NCBI GenBank assembly: GCA_021774075.1
Contig: JAJFJK010000114.1
Location: forward strand, 1 to 43,391
Direction of reading: 5' to 3'
Source: Nitrosomonas sp.
GTDB taxonomy: Bacteria > Pseudomonadota > Gammaproteobacteria > Burkholderiales > Nitrosomonadaceae
Length of the DNA stretch: 43,391 nucleotides
Part shown: positions 1-10,100 of the stretch, piece by piece
How the letters are laid out: every line of letters starts with the position of its first letter
Numbering within the stretch: the stretch's first letter is position 1
Notes under the pieces: generated by a model
Database searches by the model: none
What the model saw: the letters and a program-made list of their open reading frames with translations, nothing else
What the model was told of the DNA's origin: nothing
Program-made: the position numbers and the translations under genes

Positions 1-136
1 ATGTCGTAGTTAATTGTTGAATTTTACAGTCATCTGATTACAAATGATTTTTTGGCTACTAAAAAATAGCATAACTTAATGATTAATAAGACATCAATTA
101 ATTTTACAAATCATTTTCAACAACTAATTGCGACAT
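1..136. repeat. Palindromic MITE-like element
   Basis: The first 21 bases and bases 116-136 are inverted repeats (18 of 21 match; both ends read ATGTCG on their own strand). The AT-rich interior has no coding capacity. The right end stops exactly where recognisable hicA coding sequence begins. This fits a small non-autonomous insertion, but the left end is the window edge, so the true limit and any target duplication cannot be seen. Confidence 0.5.
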
Positions 137-247
137 AGCCAATTTTTTCATCCAGATTACAGCCACGTTGTTACTGTTCCACATCCTAAAAAAGATTTGG
201 GCAAAGGTTTGGTTAAAGCAATTCGCAAGCAAGCAAATTTGGAGTAA
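131..247 (+). pseudogene. hicA: HicA toxin, C-terminal remnant
   Basis: The frame ending at the TAA at 245-247 reads HSQFFHPDYSHVVTVPHPKK and then DLGKGLVKAIRKQANLE. This is the characteristic second half of HicA mRNA interferases (the xSHxQFxHP active-site histidine region and the VPHPKKDLGKG tail). The frame closes at a TAA at 125-127, inside the palindromic element, so the N-terminal start and first strand are missing. HicA is normally 60-80 residues; about 37 remain. It sits directly upstream of hicB in the usual toxin-antitoxin order. I infer a dead toxin, unless a start lies further upstream in another arrangement. Confidence 0.7.
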
Positions 248-251
248 TGAC

Positions 252-632
252 ATGAAAGTGCAATATCCGATTTTAATTGAGAGGGGCACTAAGGATACGG
301 CCTGGGGTATTATCGTTCCTGATCTGCCTGGCTGTTTTTCCGCTGCTGATAATGAGGCGGATATTTTGGATAAGGCGCGTGAGGCTATTTTGCTGCATCT
401 TGAGGCGCTTGATAGTGTTCCTGAGGCGTCTGGTCTTGATGATATTGATAACCAAGGGTTTACCGTTGGGCTGGTGGATGTTGATTTATCACAGATACAG
501 GGGCCAGCGAAGCGGATTAATGTGACTATTCCGGTTGGTGTGTTGGCACGAATCGATGCGGCTGCAAATGCGAAAGGGGAGAACCGTTCGCAGTTTTTGA
601 CAAAAGCTGCGATTGAGCGGATTTCGTCTTGA
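252..632 (+). CDS. hicB: HicB-family antitoxin
   Basis: This is a 126-residue protein with the HicB fold. The N-terminal half is a partial RNase H-like domain (MKVQYPILIERG, then VPDLPGCFSAADNEADILDKAREAI) and the C-terminal half is a ribbon-helix-helix-like DNA-binding segment (INVTIPVGVLARIDAAANA, then RSQFLTKAAIERI). HicB neutralises HicA and represses its own operon. I chose ATG 252 because GGAG at 241-244 is correctly spaced and the protein then begins at the family start. Its partner hicA is truncated just upstream, so this is probably an orphan antitoxin or regulator. Confidence 0.85.
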   Translation: MKVQYPILIERGTKDTAWGIIVPDLPGCFSAADNEADILDKAREAILLHLEALDSVPEASGLDDIDNQGFTVGLVDVDLSQIQGPAKRINVTIPVGVLARIDAAANAKGENRSQFLTKAAIERISS

Positions 633-664
633 GGGCGCTTCTAGAAATTCAGAGTTCGCCCAAA
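632..664. repeat. REP-like unit, solo copy
   Basis: The sequence starts AGGGCGCTTCTAGAAATTC and ends GTTCGCCC. It matches one end of the longer elements at 3880, 11981 and 16597. The unit folds on itself through GGGCG/CGCCC. It lies in the gap between the convergent hicB and diguanylate cyclase genes, where it could also serve as a bidirectional transcription stop. Confidence 0.6.
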
Positions 665-671
665 TGTATAA

Positions 672-1817
672 TTAATTACTGGTAACCACGCGATTGCGCC
701 CCAGTTCTTTTGCCTTATATAGTCGTGCATCGGCGATAGACATATAGTTATCAGTGGTATCAGCTTTATCAGGCACCTTAGTAACACAACCAATAGAAAC
801 CGTCAGATTTTTAGAAATATCACTATATACGTTTGGGATACCTAGTTGTTCTATGCTTTTTCTAATGGTTTCTGAAAATTCTATTGCACCTTGAGACTCC
901 AGATTAGTCGCTAATATGCCGAATTCCTCTCCACCAAGGCGGAAGGCATAATCGCCTGGACGTTGGCAAAGTTTTTTAAATTCTTTGCTAACCTGAACTA
1001 ACACGCGATCACCTTCACTATGGCCTTGGTTGTCATTAACTTTTTTAAAGAAATCGACGTCAATTATAATGAGAGTGAGTGATGTAGTGTTCCGATAAGC
1101 CCTTTTGAATTCTCGCAGAAACATATTATTAAAATGTCGACGATTAAACAATCCTGTTAGCTGATCTGTTATGGATAGTTTTTCTAGACTTGTATTGGCC
1201 TTGCGCAGTTGTTTATTGGCATTATGAAGCTCTTCTTCAACCTTTTGGCGTTTATATCTTTCACGCATTAGATCCAGTGTTCTTGAAGATAAACCATCGT
1301 ACATGGCTAGAACCGTTTCGATGAGCACTCTGATTGAACCGCTCATTTTCTTGTCTGAAACGACTTTTGCTTCCTCGAGTGATAGCCCCGCTTGCATATT
1401 CTGAATGACATAAGCCATGCGTTTATCATTATCAATGATATGGAATGCTAACCAACGAATGAGGAATTTAACGATACCTTCAATGATCTCAATGAGGGAT
1501 TTGTTTGTATCCTGTTCTTTGAGTTCCACCACTTTGGGCAAAAAAGAGGAATGCGTGAGTTGGTGAGATGAAAGCCAGGAATCATCACCAAAATACTCCA
1601 CCCAAATAGCTTCTTCAGTTTCAAAATGAAAATTGGCATATTCTGCCAATTCATCAAAAACGCGATTTACCTCTACTTGATTATCTTGCGTTAAGGTTCC
1701 TGCCAGCTCGTTTAGCAATGTAACAAGTTTTTTATGTTGCTCATCAATTATTTCCACGCCTGTTTCAAAATTTTTATTCCACGGAAATACTTCAAAATGA
1801 TCTAGATGGCTATTCAT
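672..1817 (-). CDS. Hemerythrin-GGDEF diguanylate cyclase
   Basis: The protein has 381 residues from ATG 1817. The N-terminal ~130 residues are a bacteriohemerythrin domain with di-iron ligands in order: FPWN..., DEQHKKL, NFHFETEE, HQLTHSSF and AFHIIDNDKRM. A short helical linker (about 195-215) leads to a GGDEF domain (LTGLFNRRHF, IDVDFFKKVND, RLGGEEFG), so the cyclase signature is intact. Such proteins bind O2 at the di-iron site and make c-di-GMP in the cytoplasm accordingly. The open frame extends to a TTG at 1955 with a Cys-rich leader unlike the family, so I prefer the internal ATG even though its ribosome site is weak; ATG 1862 is another option. Confidence 0.88.
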   Translation of the reverse strand: MNSHLDHFEVFPWNKNFETGVEIIDEQHKKLVTLLNELAGTLTQDNQVEVNRVFDELAEYANFHFETEEAIWVEYFGDDSWLSSHQLTHSSFLPKVVELKEQDTNKSLIEIIEGIVKFLIRWLAFHIIDNDKRMAYVIQNMQAGLSLEEAKVVSDKKMSGSIRVLIETVLAMYDGLSSRTLDLMRERYKRQKVEEELHNANKQLRKANTSLEKLSITDQLTGLFNRRHFNNMFLREFKRAYRNTTSLTLIIIDVDFFKKVNDNQGHSEGDRVLVQVSKEFKKLCQRPGDYAFRLGGEEFGILATNLESQGAIEFSETIRKSIEQLGIPNVYSDISKNLTVSIGCVTKVPDKADTTDNYMSIADARLYKAKELGRNRVVTSN

Positions 1818-1959
1818 ATAATTTTTATTGTAAAAAAGATAATTGACTGGTTTACATAGCATAACAGCCCCATGTTCCAGCGTACAAGGTTTCACAAGAC
1901 AGGGGCTTGATGGAAAGCAAGAATTGTTTATATTTTTACTGCTAATCTCTCGCAAAGCT

Positions 1960-1988
1960 TTGACTTAAGCATGCACTTCATTTATTCT
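1960..1988 (+). promoter_or_regulatory. Putative sigma-70 promoter of umuDC
   Basis: TTGACT at 1960-1965 and TATTCT at 1983-1988 are separated by 17 bases, placing the transcription start about 25 bases before the umuD ATG. I see no canonical CTG-N10-CAG LexA box across it, although an imperfect palindrome around AAGCATGCACTT lies between the two hexamers. Confidence 0.4.
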
Positions 1989-2018
1989 TGATTTTTGTGT
2001 CAATTATCAAAACTTATC

Positions 2019-2597
2019 ATGAAACAATCAAATTGGGGTGGACAGCGTGCAGGCGCCGGCAGAAAACGAGCTGCTGAACCAACGGTGACTGTGCGTGTGC
2101 CTGCCAGCAGCAAAGAAGCCATTGTGAAATGGGTGCGGCAGGTTAAAGTTTCGTCGTCTGCGCGATTGCCTTCCTGGTTGGTGTCTTTACCGTTAGTGGA
2201 ACAACCCGTTCCACAATTAATACCGCGCATGAGTCATTTGGTGCGTGCCGGTTTTCCCTCACCGGCAGATGATTATGTTGAAAAACGGATCGATTTGAAT
2301 GAAGAACTTATTCAACATCGTGAGGCAACTTTTTTTCTGCGCGTGCGGGGGCACTCCATGACAGAGGCTGGGATTGATGATGGGGATAAATTGATTGTCG
2401 ATCGTGCGATTACGCCGGAGCATAACCGCATTGTGGTGGCGGCGGTGGATGGCGAATTAACAGTTAAACGTTTTTATCAGCGTAATGGCGTGGTCAAATT
2501 ATTGGCGGAAAACCCGCAATATCCGGATATCGAATTCAAGCACGGGCAGGAAATGATGATATGGGGTGTGGTCACCCGCATTATCAAATCGGTATGA
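2019..2597 (+). CDS. umuD: UmuD-type S24 autoprotease
   Basis: The protein has 192 residues. Residues 78-192 align closely with E. coli Umu[11 protein letters not shown] carries the cleavage site (A77-G78), Ser113 is in GHSM, and Lys150 is in GELTVKR. The spacings of 35 and 37 residues equal those of UmuD C24-G25/S60/K97. RecA-stimulated self-cleavage would yield UmuD', which pairs with UmuC as DNA polymerase V. The ~75-residue N-terminal arm ([12 protein letters not shown], then [15 protein letters not shown]) is much longer than in E. coli and resembles the leader of mobile-element UmuD/ImpA-like proteins. The gene overlaps umuC by four bases. Confidence 0.93.
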   Translation: MKQSNWGGQRAGAGRKRAAEPTVTVRVPASSKEAIVKWVRQVKVSSSARLPSWLVSLPLVEQPVPQLIPRMSHLVRAGFPSPADDYVEKRIDLNEELIQHREATFFLRVRGHSMTEAGIDDGDKLIVDRAITPEHNRIVVAAVDGELTVKRFYQRNGVVKLLAENPQYPDIEFKHGQEMMIWGVVTRIIKSV

Positions 2598-3871
2598 GCA
2601 CTTTTGCGCTAATCGACGGGAATAATTTCTATGTTTCCTGTGAGCGGGTATTTAATCCAAGGCTGATCGGCAAACCCGTGGTGGTACTGTCGAATAATGA
2701 TGGTTGTGCAGTGGCGCGCTCGCAAGAGGCGAAAGCACTGGGTGTCAAAATGGCTGTACCTTGGCTTCAGATGCAATTACTGGCAAAAAAACACGGCATT
2801 ATCGCGTTGTCATCCAACTACGCGTTGTATGCCGATATGAGTAACCGTATGATGACGGTGTTGGGCAAGTTTTCGCCCAAGCAGGAAATATATTCTATTG
2901 ATGAATGTTTTCTGGCTATGGATGGGTTGAATACGGATTTGACAGCCTATGGTCAGGACATTCGCCAGCGGGTGGAGCGCTGGACTGGGCTACCGGTTTG
3001 CGTTGGTATTGGCTCGACTAAAACACTCGCGAAGCTGGCAAACCATATCGCCAAAAAACAGCCGCAGTGGCGAGGCGTGTGTGATCTGGGGCAATTGCCG
3101 GAACCTACATTAAATAATTTGTTGGCGCAGATCGAAGTGGGGGAGGTATGGGGTGTGGGTCGGCGTATTCAGGAAAAATTGGCGTGTTTGGGTATCAACA
3201 CAGTGCTGGCGCTCAAACAAGCGGATGCCGCGTTTCTTGGCCGTCAATTTTCAATAATGCTACAACGCACCGTGATGGAATTACGCGGCGTTTCATCACT
3301 GCAACTGGAAGCTGTCGCGCCGGTCAGACAACAAATCATGTGTAGCCGTTCTTTCAGTATGCCGGTTATCCGGTTGACAGAACTTCAGCAGGCGATAACC
3401 AGTTATATCACCCGGGCGGCGGAGAAATTGCGTAGTCAATCGTCCCTGTCGGGTGCTGTGCATGTTCATATTCGCACCAATCCACATCGACAAAAGGATG
3501 CGCAATACAGCCAGGGAATGACGGTTACTTTGATGGAATCCACCAGTAATACGCTGAAATTGGTGCAAGCGGGGTTGTGGGGGTTACAGCGTATTTATCG
3601 TCCGGATTATCGTTATATAAAGGCGGGTGTTATATTAATGGACTTGGCGCCAGCGGGGATGCAGCAGGCCGCGTTGTTTGTGGATCATGCAATGCATGAA
3701 GAGGCTGCAGTATTAATGCAAACGGTGGATTCGATTAATCGAAAAATGGGCAAGGATACTGTTTTTCTGGCTGGTGCTGGGATAGAGAAGAACTGGCACA
3801 TGAAGCGGGAGAATAAATCGCCCTGCTACACAACTGAATGGCACGAACTGGCAGCGGTTCATGCCAATTAA
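2594..3871 (+). CDS. umuC: UmuC, DNA polymerase V catalytic subunit
   Basis: A 425-residue Y-family translesion polymerase, close to the 422 of E. coli UmuC. Catalytic acidic residues are present: Asp8 in ALIDGNNF, and Asp103/Glu104 in SIDEC. The steric-gate region (NNFYVSCE), helix-hairpin-helix region ([13 protein letters not shown]) and little-finger domain (MCSRSFS...) are intact. The ATG at 2594 overlaps the umuD stop as ATGA, so the two are translationally coupled. With UmuD'2 it copies past damaged bases during the SOS response. The C-terminus ends normally, followed by a REP-like element at 3880. Confidence 0.95.
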   Translation: MSTFALIDGNNFYVSCERVFNPRLIGKPVVVLSNNDGCAVARSQEAKALGVKMAVPWLQMQLLAKKHGIIALSSNYALYADMSNRMMTVLGKFSPKQEIYSIDECFLAMDGLNTDLTAYGQDIRQRVERWTGLPVCVGIGSTKTLAKLANHIAKKQPQWRGVCDLGQLPEPTLNNLLAQIEVGEVWGVGRRIQEKLACLGINTVLALKQADAAFLGRQFSIMLQRTVMELRGVSSLQLEAVAPVRQQIMCSRSFSMPVIRLTELQQAITSYITRAAEKLRSQSSLSGAVHVHIRTNPHRQKDAQYSQGMTVTLMESTSNTLKLVQAGLWGLQRIYRPDYRYIKAGVILMDLAPAGMQQAALFVDHAMHEEAAVLMQTVDSINRKMGKDTVFLAGAGIEKNWHMKRENKSPCYTTEWHELAAVHAN

Positions 3872-3879
3872 TCAATAAC

Positions 3880-3963
3880 GGGCACTTCTAAAAATCCAGA
3901 TTTCATCCCAACTGCTGTTTTACAGAAAAAATTTGGGCGAACTCTGAATTTTTAGAGGTGCCC
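3880..3963. repeat. REP-like doublet, short (family A)
   Basis: The 84-bp element begins GGGCACTTCTAAAAATCCAG and ends TTTTTAGAGGTGCCC, so the two ends form an inverted repeat. It lacks about 60 bp of the interior seen in the copies at 11981 and 16597 but keeps GCTGTTTTACAGAAAAAATTT. It lies between umuC and the symporter gene. Confidence 0.75.
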
Positions 3964-3988
3964 TAACAACAAAAATGGAAATGATTCG

Positions 3989-5236
3989 GTGAGTAAAATA
4001 TCGCTCAATGCACAAATCCTGTGGGGCACGTTAATAGGTGTTTTGCTTGGGTTATGGTTTTCCCAATTGGGACAAGATTCAAATATCACACAAAGCGGCA
4101 TGTATGTCGCCAAATTAGTCGGCACATTGTTTATTGATTTGCTGCGAATGGTATTGATTCCATTGGTATTTACATCAATTATTGTAGGTGTGGCCAATTT
4201 GCGTTCGCATCGGCAAATGAACCGTGTTTGGCAGGGAACGCTGGCCTTTTTTGCATTGACGATGGCGCTCGCCATTGTGGTGGGATTAACCGCTGCAAAT
4301 TTATTACAACCGGGTGGCGGACTGCAAATAACGTTATTCCAGGACGCGATGCAGGGTTTCCAGGCCACACAGATGTCAATACCTGATTTCTTTGCGCATT
4401 TTCTGCATTCGTTATTCCAGAACCCAATCGCCGCATTGGCGCAAGGCAATGTGTTGGCCGTGGTGGTGTTTGCCTTGTTATTCGGCATTGCGCTGGTAGT
4501 GGGTGGGGAGCGTTATCGCAATATCCTGACACTTATGCAAGAGGCGCTGGAGTTGATATTGATGCTGGTTGGCTGGATTATGCGTTTGGCACCGTTCGGT
4601 ATTATGGCGCTATTGCTGCAATTGATCGCAACACAGGATACAGGCTTGTTGACAACACTGATTAAGTTTGTCGTCATTGTCATGGGCACCACGTTGTTTC
4701 ATGGTTTGGTGATACTGCCTTTGATTCTTTATCTGACGACTGGCATGACACCGCTCAAATTCTGGCGCGGCGCACGTGAAGCATTAATCACGGCATTGGC
4801 CACCAGTTCGAGTGCAGCAACATTGCCGGTTACGTTGCGTTGCGCGGAACAGCACTTGCATGTTAAACGGGATGTGGCGGGGTTTGTGATTCCGATAGGT
4901 GCCACCATGAATATGGATGGTACGGCGTTATATGAAGCAATCGCTGCATTGTTTATTGCCAACCTGGTGGGCATCGAACTCAGTTTCATGCAGCAAATGA
5001 TCGTTTTTCTGACCGCTATGTTGGCGGCCATGGGCGCACCGGGCATCCCCAGTGCCGGAATGGTGACCATGGTAGTGGTGCTGCAATCGGTTGGCTTGCC
5101 TGTTGAAGCTGTTGCAATTCTAATACCGGTTGATCGTATACTCGATACGGTTCGTACCATGGTCAATGTGGAAGGGGATATGGTCGGGAGTCTGGTTGTT
5201 CAGGAGTGGCTCAAGCGGGATGGGGCAGACGAATAA
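3989..5236 (+). CDS. Dicarboxylate/amino acid:cation symporter
   Basis: A 415-residue member of the DAACS (GltP/DctA) family. It has eight hydrophobic segments and the family landmarks: the serine-rich reentrant loop ATSSSAATLP, the NMDG metal/substrate motif in GATMNMDGTALYEA, the second loop AAMGAPGIPSAGMV and PVDRILDTVRT. It would sit in the inner membrane and import C4-dicarboxylates or glutamate/aspartate with Na+ or H+; the exact substrate cannot be read. The GTG start at 3989 is preceded by GGA; the ATG at 3981 runs into a stop after three codons. It is convergent with the HD-GYP gene 19 bp away. Confidence 0.88.
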   Translation: MSKISLNAQILWGTLIGVLLGLWFSQLGQDSNITQSGMYVAKLVGTLFIDLLRMVLIPLVFTSIIVGVANLRSHRQMNRVWQGTLAFFALTMALAIVVGLTAANLLQPGGGLQITLFQDAMQGFQATQMSIPDFFAHFLHSLFQNPIAALAQGNVLAVVVFALLFGIALVVGGERYRNILTLMQEALELILMLVGWIMRLAPFGIMALLLQLIATQDTGLLTTLIKFVVIVMGTTLFHGLVILPLILYLTTGMTPLKFWRGAREALITALATSSSAATLPVTLRCAEQHLHVKRDVAGFVIPIGATMNMDGTALYEAIAALFIANLVGIELSFMQQMIVFLTAMLAAMGAPGIPSAGMVTMVVVLQSVGLPVEAVAILIPVDRILDTVRTMVNVEGDMVGSLVVQEWLKRDGADE

Positions 5237-5254
5237 AATCTTTACACGGGTTGG

Positions 5255-6403
5255 TTAAACTATCTCTTCATCACGGAAGCATTGCTGAATTTCCAGAACT
5301 TTATCGGTGTTTTTAAGCAGCGCTTCAACGCAGTCATAATCAAGTTTGGCGTTGGACATTTTGCGTAACATGGCGAAAGCTTTCTCATTCTCCCATGGTG
5401 CTTTATATGTACGGCGGGAAGTCAGTGCATCAAATACATCGGCTACTGCACTGATACGAGCTTCTATAGGAATTTCGTCGCCCTTCAGGCCATTGGGATA
5501 GCCACTACCATCAATTGCTTCATGATGAAACTCTGCGATATTACGCAAGATGTTGGCGTGGCCGAATGTCTCCAGACTAAAATCTTCAAGTACGGCATCA
5601 ATAATCTCACGGCCTTTTGCCGGATGAGTCTTCATCACATCAAATTCCGCTTCATCAAGTTTGCCAGGTTTTCGTAAGATGTTATCCGGGATACCGATCT
5701 TGCCAACATCATGCATGGGCGAAAACAGAAAAATATGTTCGATTTGTTCATCAGTGATGTTATAGCTTGAGGCTAGTTCACGTGCTATAAGGCGAGCGTA
5801 GTGGGCGGTCCTGTCAATATGAGAACCTGTTTCAAGGTCTCGATAATGCGTCATGCTGCGTGCTGCGCGAACTGCGGCTAACAGTGTGCGAATGGCAGTT
5901 AGCTCGTTGATAACCATCAATGCAATCAGGTGACCATAAATGTCAAGCTGTCGCAGTATCTTGGGTTCAAATGGGTGTGCCTGGAGAGAATTAAAAAACA
6001 AAAATCCAATGAATGTGCCGCTTTGATAGAGTGGCATGGTATAGCTGGCTTTATAGCCTTTAGTAGCTACTCGTTGGGTATGCTCTTGGGTGCCTTTATC
6101 AAAAATATTGAGATCCTGCACTAAACGTGGGCGGCGATGCTCGATAATGGCACGCAGTGATGGTGCGGCACTAAGTGGCGCTTCGTAAGTGGTCACAGGA
6201 CTATCGTTACCTTCGGTGCTATGTGCATAGGTTTTCAGGATTTCAGTCTTTTCGTCAAACAGCGCAATAGCCAAGCGATCGATAAACGGAAAATCCTGAC
6301 GAATAACTTGATGCAAGAAACTTAGTTTCTCAGTGAGCGGCAAATTTTCATGTAATTTAGCCAGTGTATCTTGATGTATAAATAAATCTTCTTCTTGTGA
6401 CAT
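5255..6403 (-). CDS. GAF/HD-GYP c-di-GMP phosphodiesterase
   Basis: A 382-residue protein. Residues ~20-165 form a GAF-like sensor domain and ~175-365 an HD-GYP domain. Visible metal and catalytic motifs are His231-Asp232 in MHDVGKIGIPD, HHE at 293-295, DGSGYP at 298-303, and DVFDALTSRR near 330. HD-GYP enzymes hydrolyse c-di-GMP to pGpG and GMP. There is no transmembrane segment, so it is cytoplasmic. It lies between two other c-di-GMP genes (672-1817 and 7143-10688). A perfect 12-bp palindrome is centred 31 bases upstream of the start. Confidence 0.9.
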   Translation of the reverse strand: MSQEEDLFIHQDTLAKLHENLPLTEKLSFLHQVIRQDFPFIDRLAIALFDEKTEILKTYAHSTEGNDSPVTTYEAPLSAAPSLRAIIEHRRPRLVQDLNIFDKGTQEHTQRVATKGYKASYTMPLYQSGTFIGFLFFNSLQAHPFEPKILRQLDIYGHLIALMVINELTAIRTLLAAVRAARSMTHYRDLETGSHIDRTAHYARLIARELASSYNITDEQIEHIFLFSPMHDVGKIGIPDNILRKPGKLDEAEFDVMKTHPAKGREIIDAVLEDFSLETFGHANILRNIAEFHHEAIDGSGYPNGLKGDEIPIEARISAVADVFDALTSRRTYKAPWENEKAFAMLRKMSNAKLDYDCVEALLKNTDKVLEIQQCFRDEEIV

Positions 6404-6420
6404 AAAAATTCCTTCTGGTA

Positions 6421-6446
6421 AAAATAATCATCTTGATGATTATTTT
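6421..6446. promoter_or_regulatory. Perfect palindrome upstream of HD-GYP gene
   Basis: AAAATAATCATC and GATGATTATTTT are exact inverted repeats separated by TT. The site is 18 bases ahead of the HD-GYP start codon, where an operator or a 5' UTR hairpin would act. Its lack of G+C pairs and its position before, not after, a gene argue against a terminator. Confidence 0.45.
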
Positions 6447-6477
6447 AAAAACCACAAATGTTTGTTGCAGGTTACAA

Positions 6478-6749
6478 CTAGTACTCCTTCAACTTGATAT
6501 TTTAGGGTACAGCGTTCACAAGATGTTTCGGCACAAGGCGCAGCACGCAGACAAGGGTTATTCCATTGGCAAAGGCTGCAACGCGGTGACGGGATATCTT
6601 GTGTTCGCCCTGCGGGTTAGCTTTTCAGCGTCACTGGCGGCGTTAGGTCTCTTGACAAGGGAATAACCATTGCCTGCATGACCTCCTGCCTTGCCAGTAA
6701 CACTGAAAAGCTAACTGTACTCGTAAATATCAAGTTGAAGGAGTACTAG
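6478..6749. repeat. MITE-like element, family B, copy 1
   Basis: The ends are perfect 25-bp inverted repeats (6478-6502 and 6725-6749) reading CTAGTACTCCTTCAACTTGA inward. The similarity continues to about 37 bp with mismatches. Inside is a second inverted pair around GCTTTTCAGCGTCACTGGC (about 6610) and its complement (about 6695). No transposase is encoded; short reading frames inside are by-products. A diverged second copy lies at 21329-21574. Confidence 0.8.
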
Positions 6750-7142
6750 CCTAAATATTCATCGTTTATATGTAGTTACGATATTCACCTAAACGGTGAG
6801 TTTAATAATCATATATGAGCCCCATATATTGATTAAGCAATTTATAGTTCAAAGTAGTCAACGGTAGCTTTTAAGGTTATGGGCAGCGCATAAGAATTGT
6901 GATTTTATGCCTTCCTGAATTGATTACGCAGCAACTCCAAAGCCATGTAGTAATCATCACCTAGCAAGAGTGACCACTTATCAAGCTAAAAGAGTCAGAT
7001 ATAGCTGTGTAATCTTTTGGTGTCTATCTATAAACGTATGCTATTTTTATAATTATTAAAGAGATGCTGTATTTCTGCTTTTCTTAATATGCGAAATAGG
7101 CTGCTTAACCTCAGAGCCTGAGCAAGCTTGTACTATTAAATC
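6750..7142. other. Intergenic region, nothing recognised
   Basis: These 393 bases between the family B element and the NIT-GGDEF-EAL gene are AT-rich. I find no reading frame with family features, no RNA gene and only a weak ATATATG/CATATAT inverted pair near 6815. They presumably carry the promoter of the gene that follows. Confidence 0.4.
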
Positions 7143-10100
7143 ATGAAAAAAGCCATAGATATTTTCAAACAAGTCAATATCAGCACTAAGCTGAGCATAT
7201 TTTTATTGTTGCCTGTTATCACACTTTTATTTTTTGCGTACAACACCTTAATTGAAAAACACCATCAATTAGATAATATGCAAAGTGCACTACATTTTAC
7301 TTATATTACGAATCGACTTGCCGAGGCTGTTCATCAACTCCAAACAGAGCGAGGTTTAAGTGCGGGTGTAGTAGCTAACCGCAATCATGTTTCTCCGGAA
7401 TTATTAATACGACAACGTAAACAAACTGATGTAATAATCAAACAACTGGAGCAAATGCTTGCCAATGCGCCAGATTATTTGACCGAAAACAAACGTGGCA
7501 AACTGTATCAAATCAATACTGAGTTAGCTAAGCTTGCAACCATACGATCAGAGATTGACCAATTGAGTGATCATCATTTCTTTGATTTCTATAGTCAGGT
7601 GATCACCAGAATCTTGAATGTGATTAGTTTTTTGCAAACGTTTAGTACCGTTTCAGACTATAACAATATGGCATCATCTTATCTCAATGTACTATGGTTG
7701 AAGGAATATGCTGCTCGGGAGCGAGGTTCCTTGCATGGTGTATTTTCTGCGCAACAATTAAACGCTGATCAATTCAGTTCTATTACCAATGATATAGCGG
7801 GGCAAAAAGCTGCGCTTAGAAATTTCAATAATACTGCCACAATCAAGCATTTGGTTAAAATACGTAACATAAAGTCTCACCCGGCAACAATAGAAGTTAA
7901 ACGTTTTCGTGGAATCATCTTCCATAAAGCAATCAGGAACGATGCCCTAAATGGTTTACAAACACTGATTGGCTATGGCGGTCTAATCCATGATTTTAAG
8001 AACTATGTCATGAGAGGCGATAGTGAGTATTCGAATAAGTTTCAGCAAAAATTTGATACTGTACGCCAGCAAATTGAAGCCTATAAAAATTTACCTAATT
8101 TAAGTAGCCAAGAGAAGAATTCCCTTAATATTATTCGGGACACGCTCGAGCAATATCATGATCATCTTGCGACGATTGGTGCAATGAAAGCAAAGCAAGC
8201 CAGTGTTAATGATATTGATCAGATTGTCATTGTTGATGATCAGCCTGCACTAAAAGCTATTGACCACTTACGTTACAATTTAATTTCACAAGACCCTGAT
8301 TACTGGTGGCAACAAGCATCTAAACGGTTAGAACTTGTTCATAAGGCCAGCAACCTAATAGCAGAAGACTTAGTTTTATTTGGACAACAAACTGAGGTTG
8401 ACAATCGGTACTTACTATATATTTATCTTGCAGTCACGATTGCTGTTATTTTATTAAGCGGGTTCATCGGTCTAAAACTACGCACCAGATTAGTACATGA
8501 AATAAGATATATAGCTGACACCATACGAGCCAGCCAAGAGAGCCAGCAGTTTAATCAATTACTCACCGTAACAGGTAATGATGAAATTGCTGATATGGCA
8601 AATGCGTTTAATAACTTGATTCTGGAGCGCACGGCAGCTGAGGGAAAGCTTCAATTAGCGGCCCAAGTATTTAGTGAAACACACGAGGGCATCTCTATTA
8701 CTGACAATAATGGCACTATTATTGATGTTAATCCTGCATTCTGTGAAATAACGGGATATAGCCACAAAGAAGTAGTTGGTAATAATCATAATATGCTCAG
8801 TTCAGGAAAACAGCGTCCTGAGTTCTATACCAATATGTGGCGCATACTTAAGGAACAAGGTTACTGGAAGGGTGAGATCTGGAATCGTAAAAAAAATGGT
8901 GAACTTTATGCAGAGTTGCTTACGATCTCTTCTTTAAAGGGAAAGGATGGCAATGTTACGAACTATGTTGGATTCTTTTCTGATATCACCCAAAGCAAAC
9001 GACAGCAGAAAAATTTGGAACTGATGGCGCATTATGATGTGCTCACTCAGCTACCTAATCGTATACTTCTTATTGATCGCTTTACCCAAGCTATTGCGCA
9101 TTGTAAACGTCAGGACACTTCACTTGCTGTTTGTTTTCTTGATCTAGATAACTTCAAGCCAGTCAATGATCACTTTGGCCATGATATAGGAGATCAGTTA
9201 CTTGTTGCGGTGGCTGAACGTATTGCATGTAATATCAGGGAAGAAGATACGGTAGCGCGTTTAGGGGGAGATGAGTTCGCCATTATTCTGAGTAATATTG
9301 CCGAAGATAACCCATGTGAATATTTGTTGGAAAGATTGATCCGAGCATTGTCTCAACCCTATGTGATTGACCAAAAAACAATGAATATCGGTACATCCAT
9401 CGGGGTTACTATGTATCCGCAAGATGATGCAGATATCGATACCTTGTTACGACACGCCGACCAGGCCATGTATCAAGCTAAACTAGCGGGTAAGAATGTC
9501 TTTCGCTTTTTTAATAAAGAGAAAGATCAGCAAATTATTCGTAGATATACCCAATTACAAGAAATCGAACAAGGATTCGCAAATAATGAGTTTTGTTTGC
9601 ATTATCAGCCAAAACTCAACATGCGAACTGGCAATATTTTTGGGGTTGAAGCACTGATTCGCTGGCAGCAACCAGAAAATGGTATTGTCCCACCGATAAA
9701 GTTTTTACCGGTTCTTGAGAACACAGAACTAGAAATTAAACTTGGCAATTGGGTTATTCATGAAGCATTGAAGCAACTTAATGAATGGATTTCAAAAGGA
9801 CTGAAGCTTGAGATCAGTGTGAATATCTCTTCACATCATCTGCAATCTCCAGAATTCTTTAGCCATCTTGATAAAACCTTGGCAAGATTTCCCAATGTGG
9901 ATCCACAGCATTTGCAGCTGGAAATACTAGAAAGCAGTGTGCTCGGTGATCTTTATTTTATCGGTGAAATTATTAATACCTGTCGAGATTTAGGTGTTCA
10001 TATCGCCCTGGATGATTTTGGAACCGGCTATTCTTCACTAAACCACCTAAGAAATATACCTGCTGACACCATTAAAATTGACCAAAGCTTTGTAAAGGAC

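Noticed and set aside
1817-1955. Extending the hemerythrin-GGDEF protein to the TTG at 1955
   Set aside because: The added 46 residues are Cys- and Pro-rich and unlike any hemerythrin leader; the domain starts normally after ATG 1817.
1955-2019. LexA box upstream of umuD
   Set aside because: I looked for CTG-N10-CAG and close variants and did not find one; only an imperfect short palindrome is present.
6433-6666. 77-codon frame inside family B repeat, with a similar frame at 21327-21524
   Set aside because: The shared peptide comes from the repeated DNA itself. There is no ribosome site, and the frame is not maintained at its ends.
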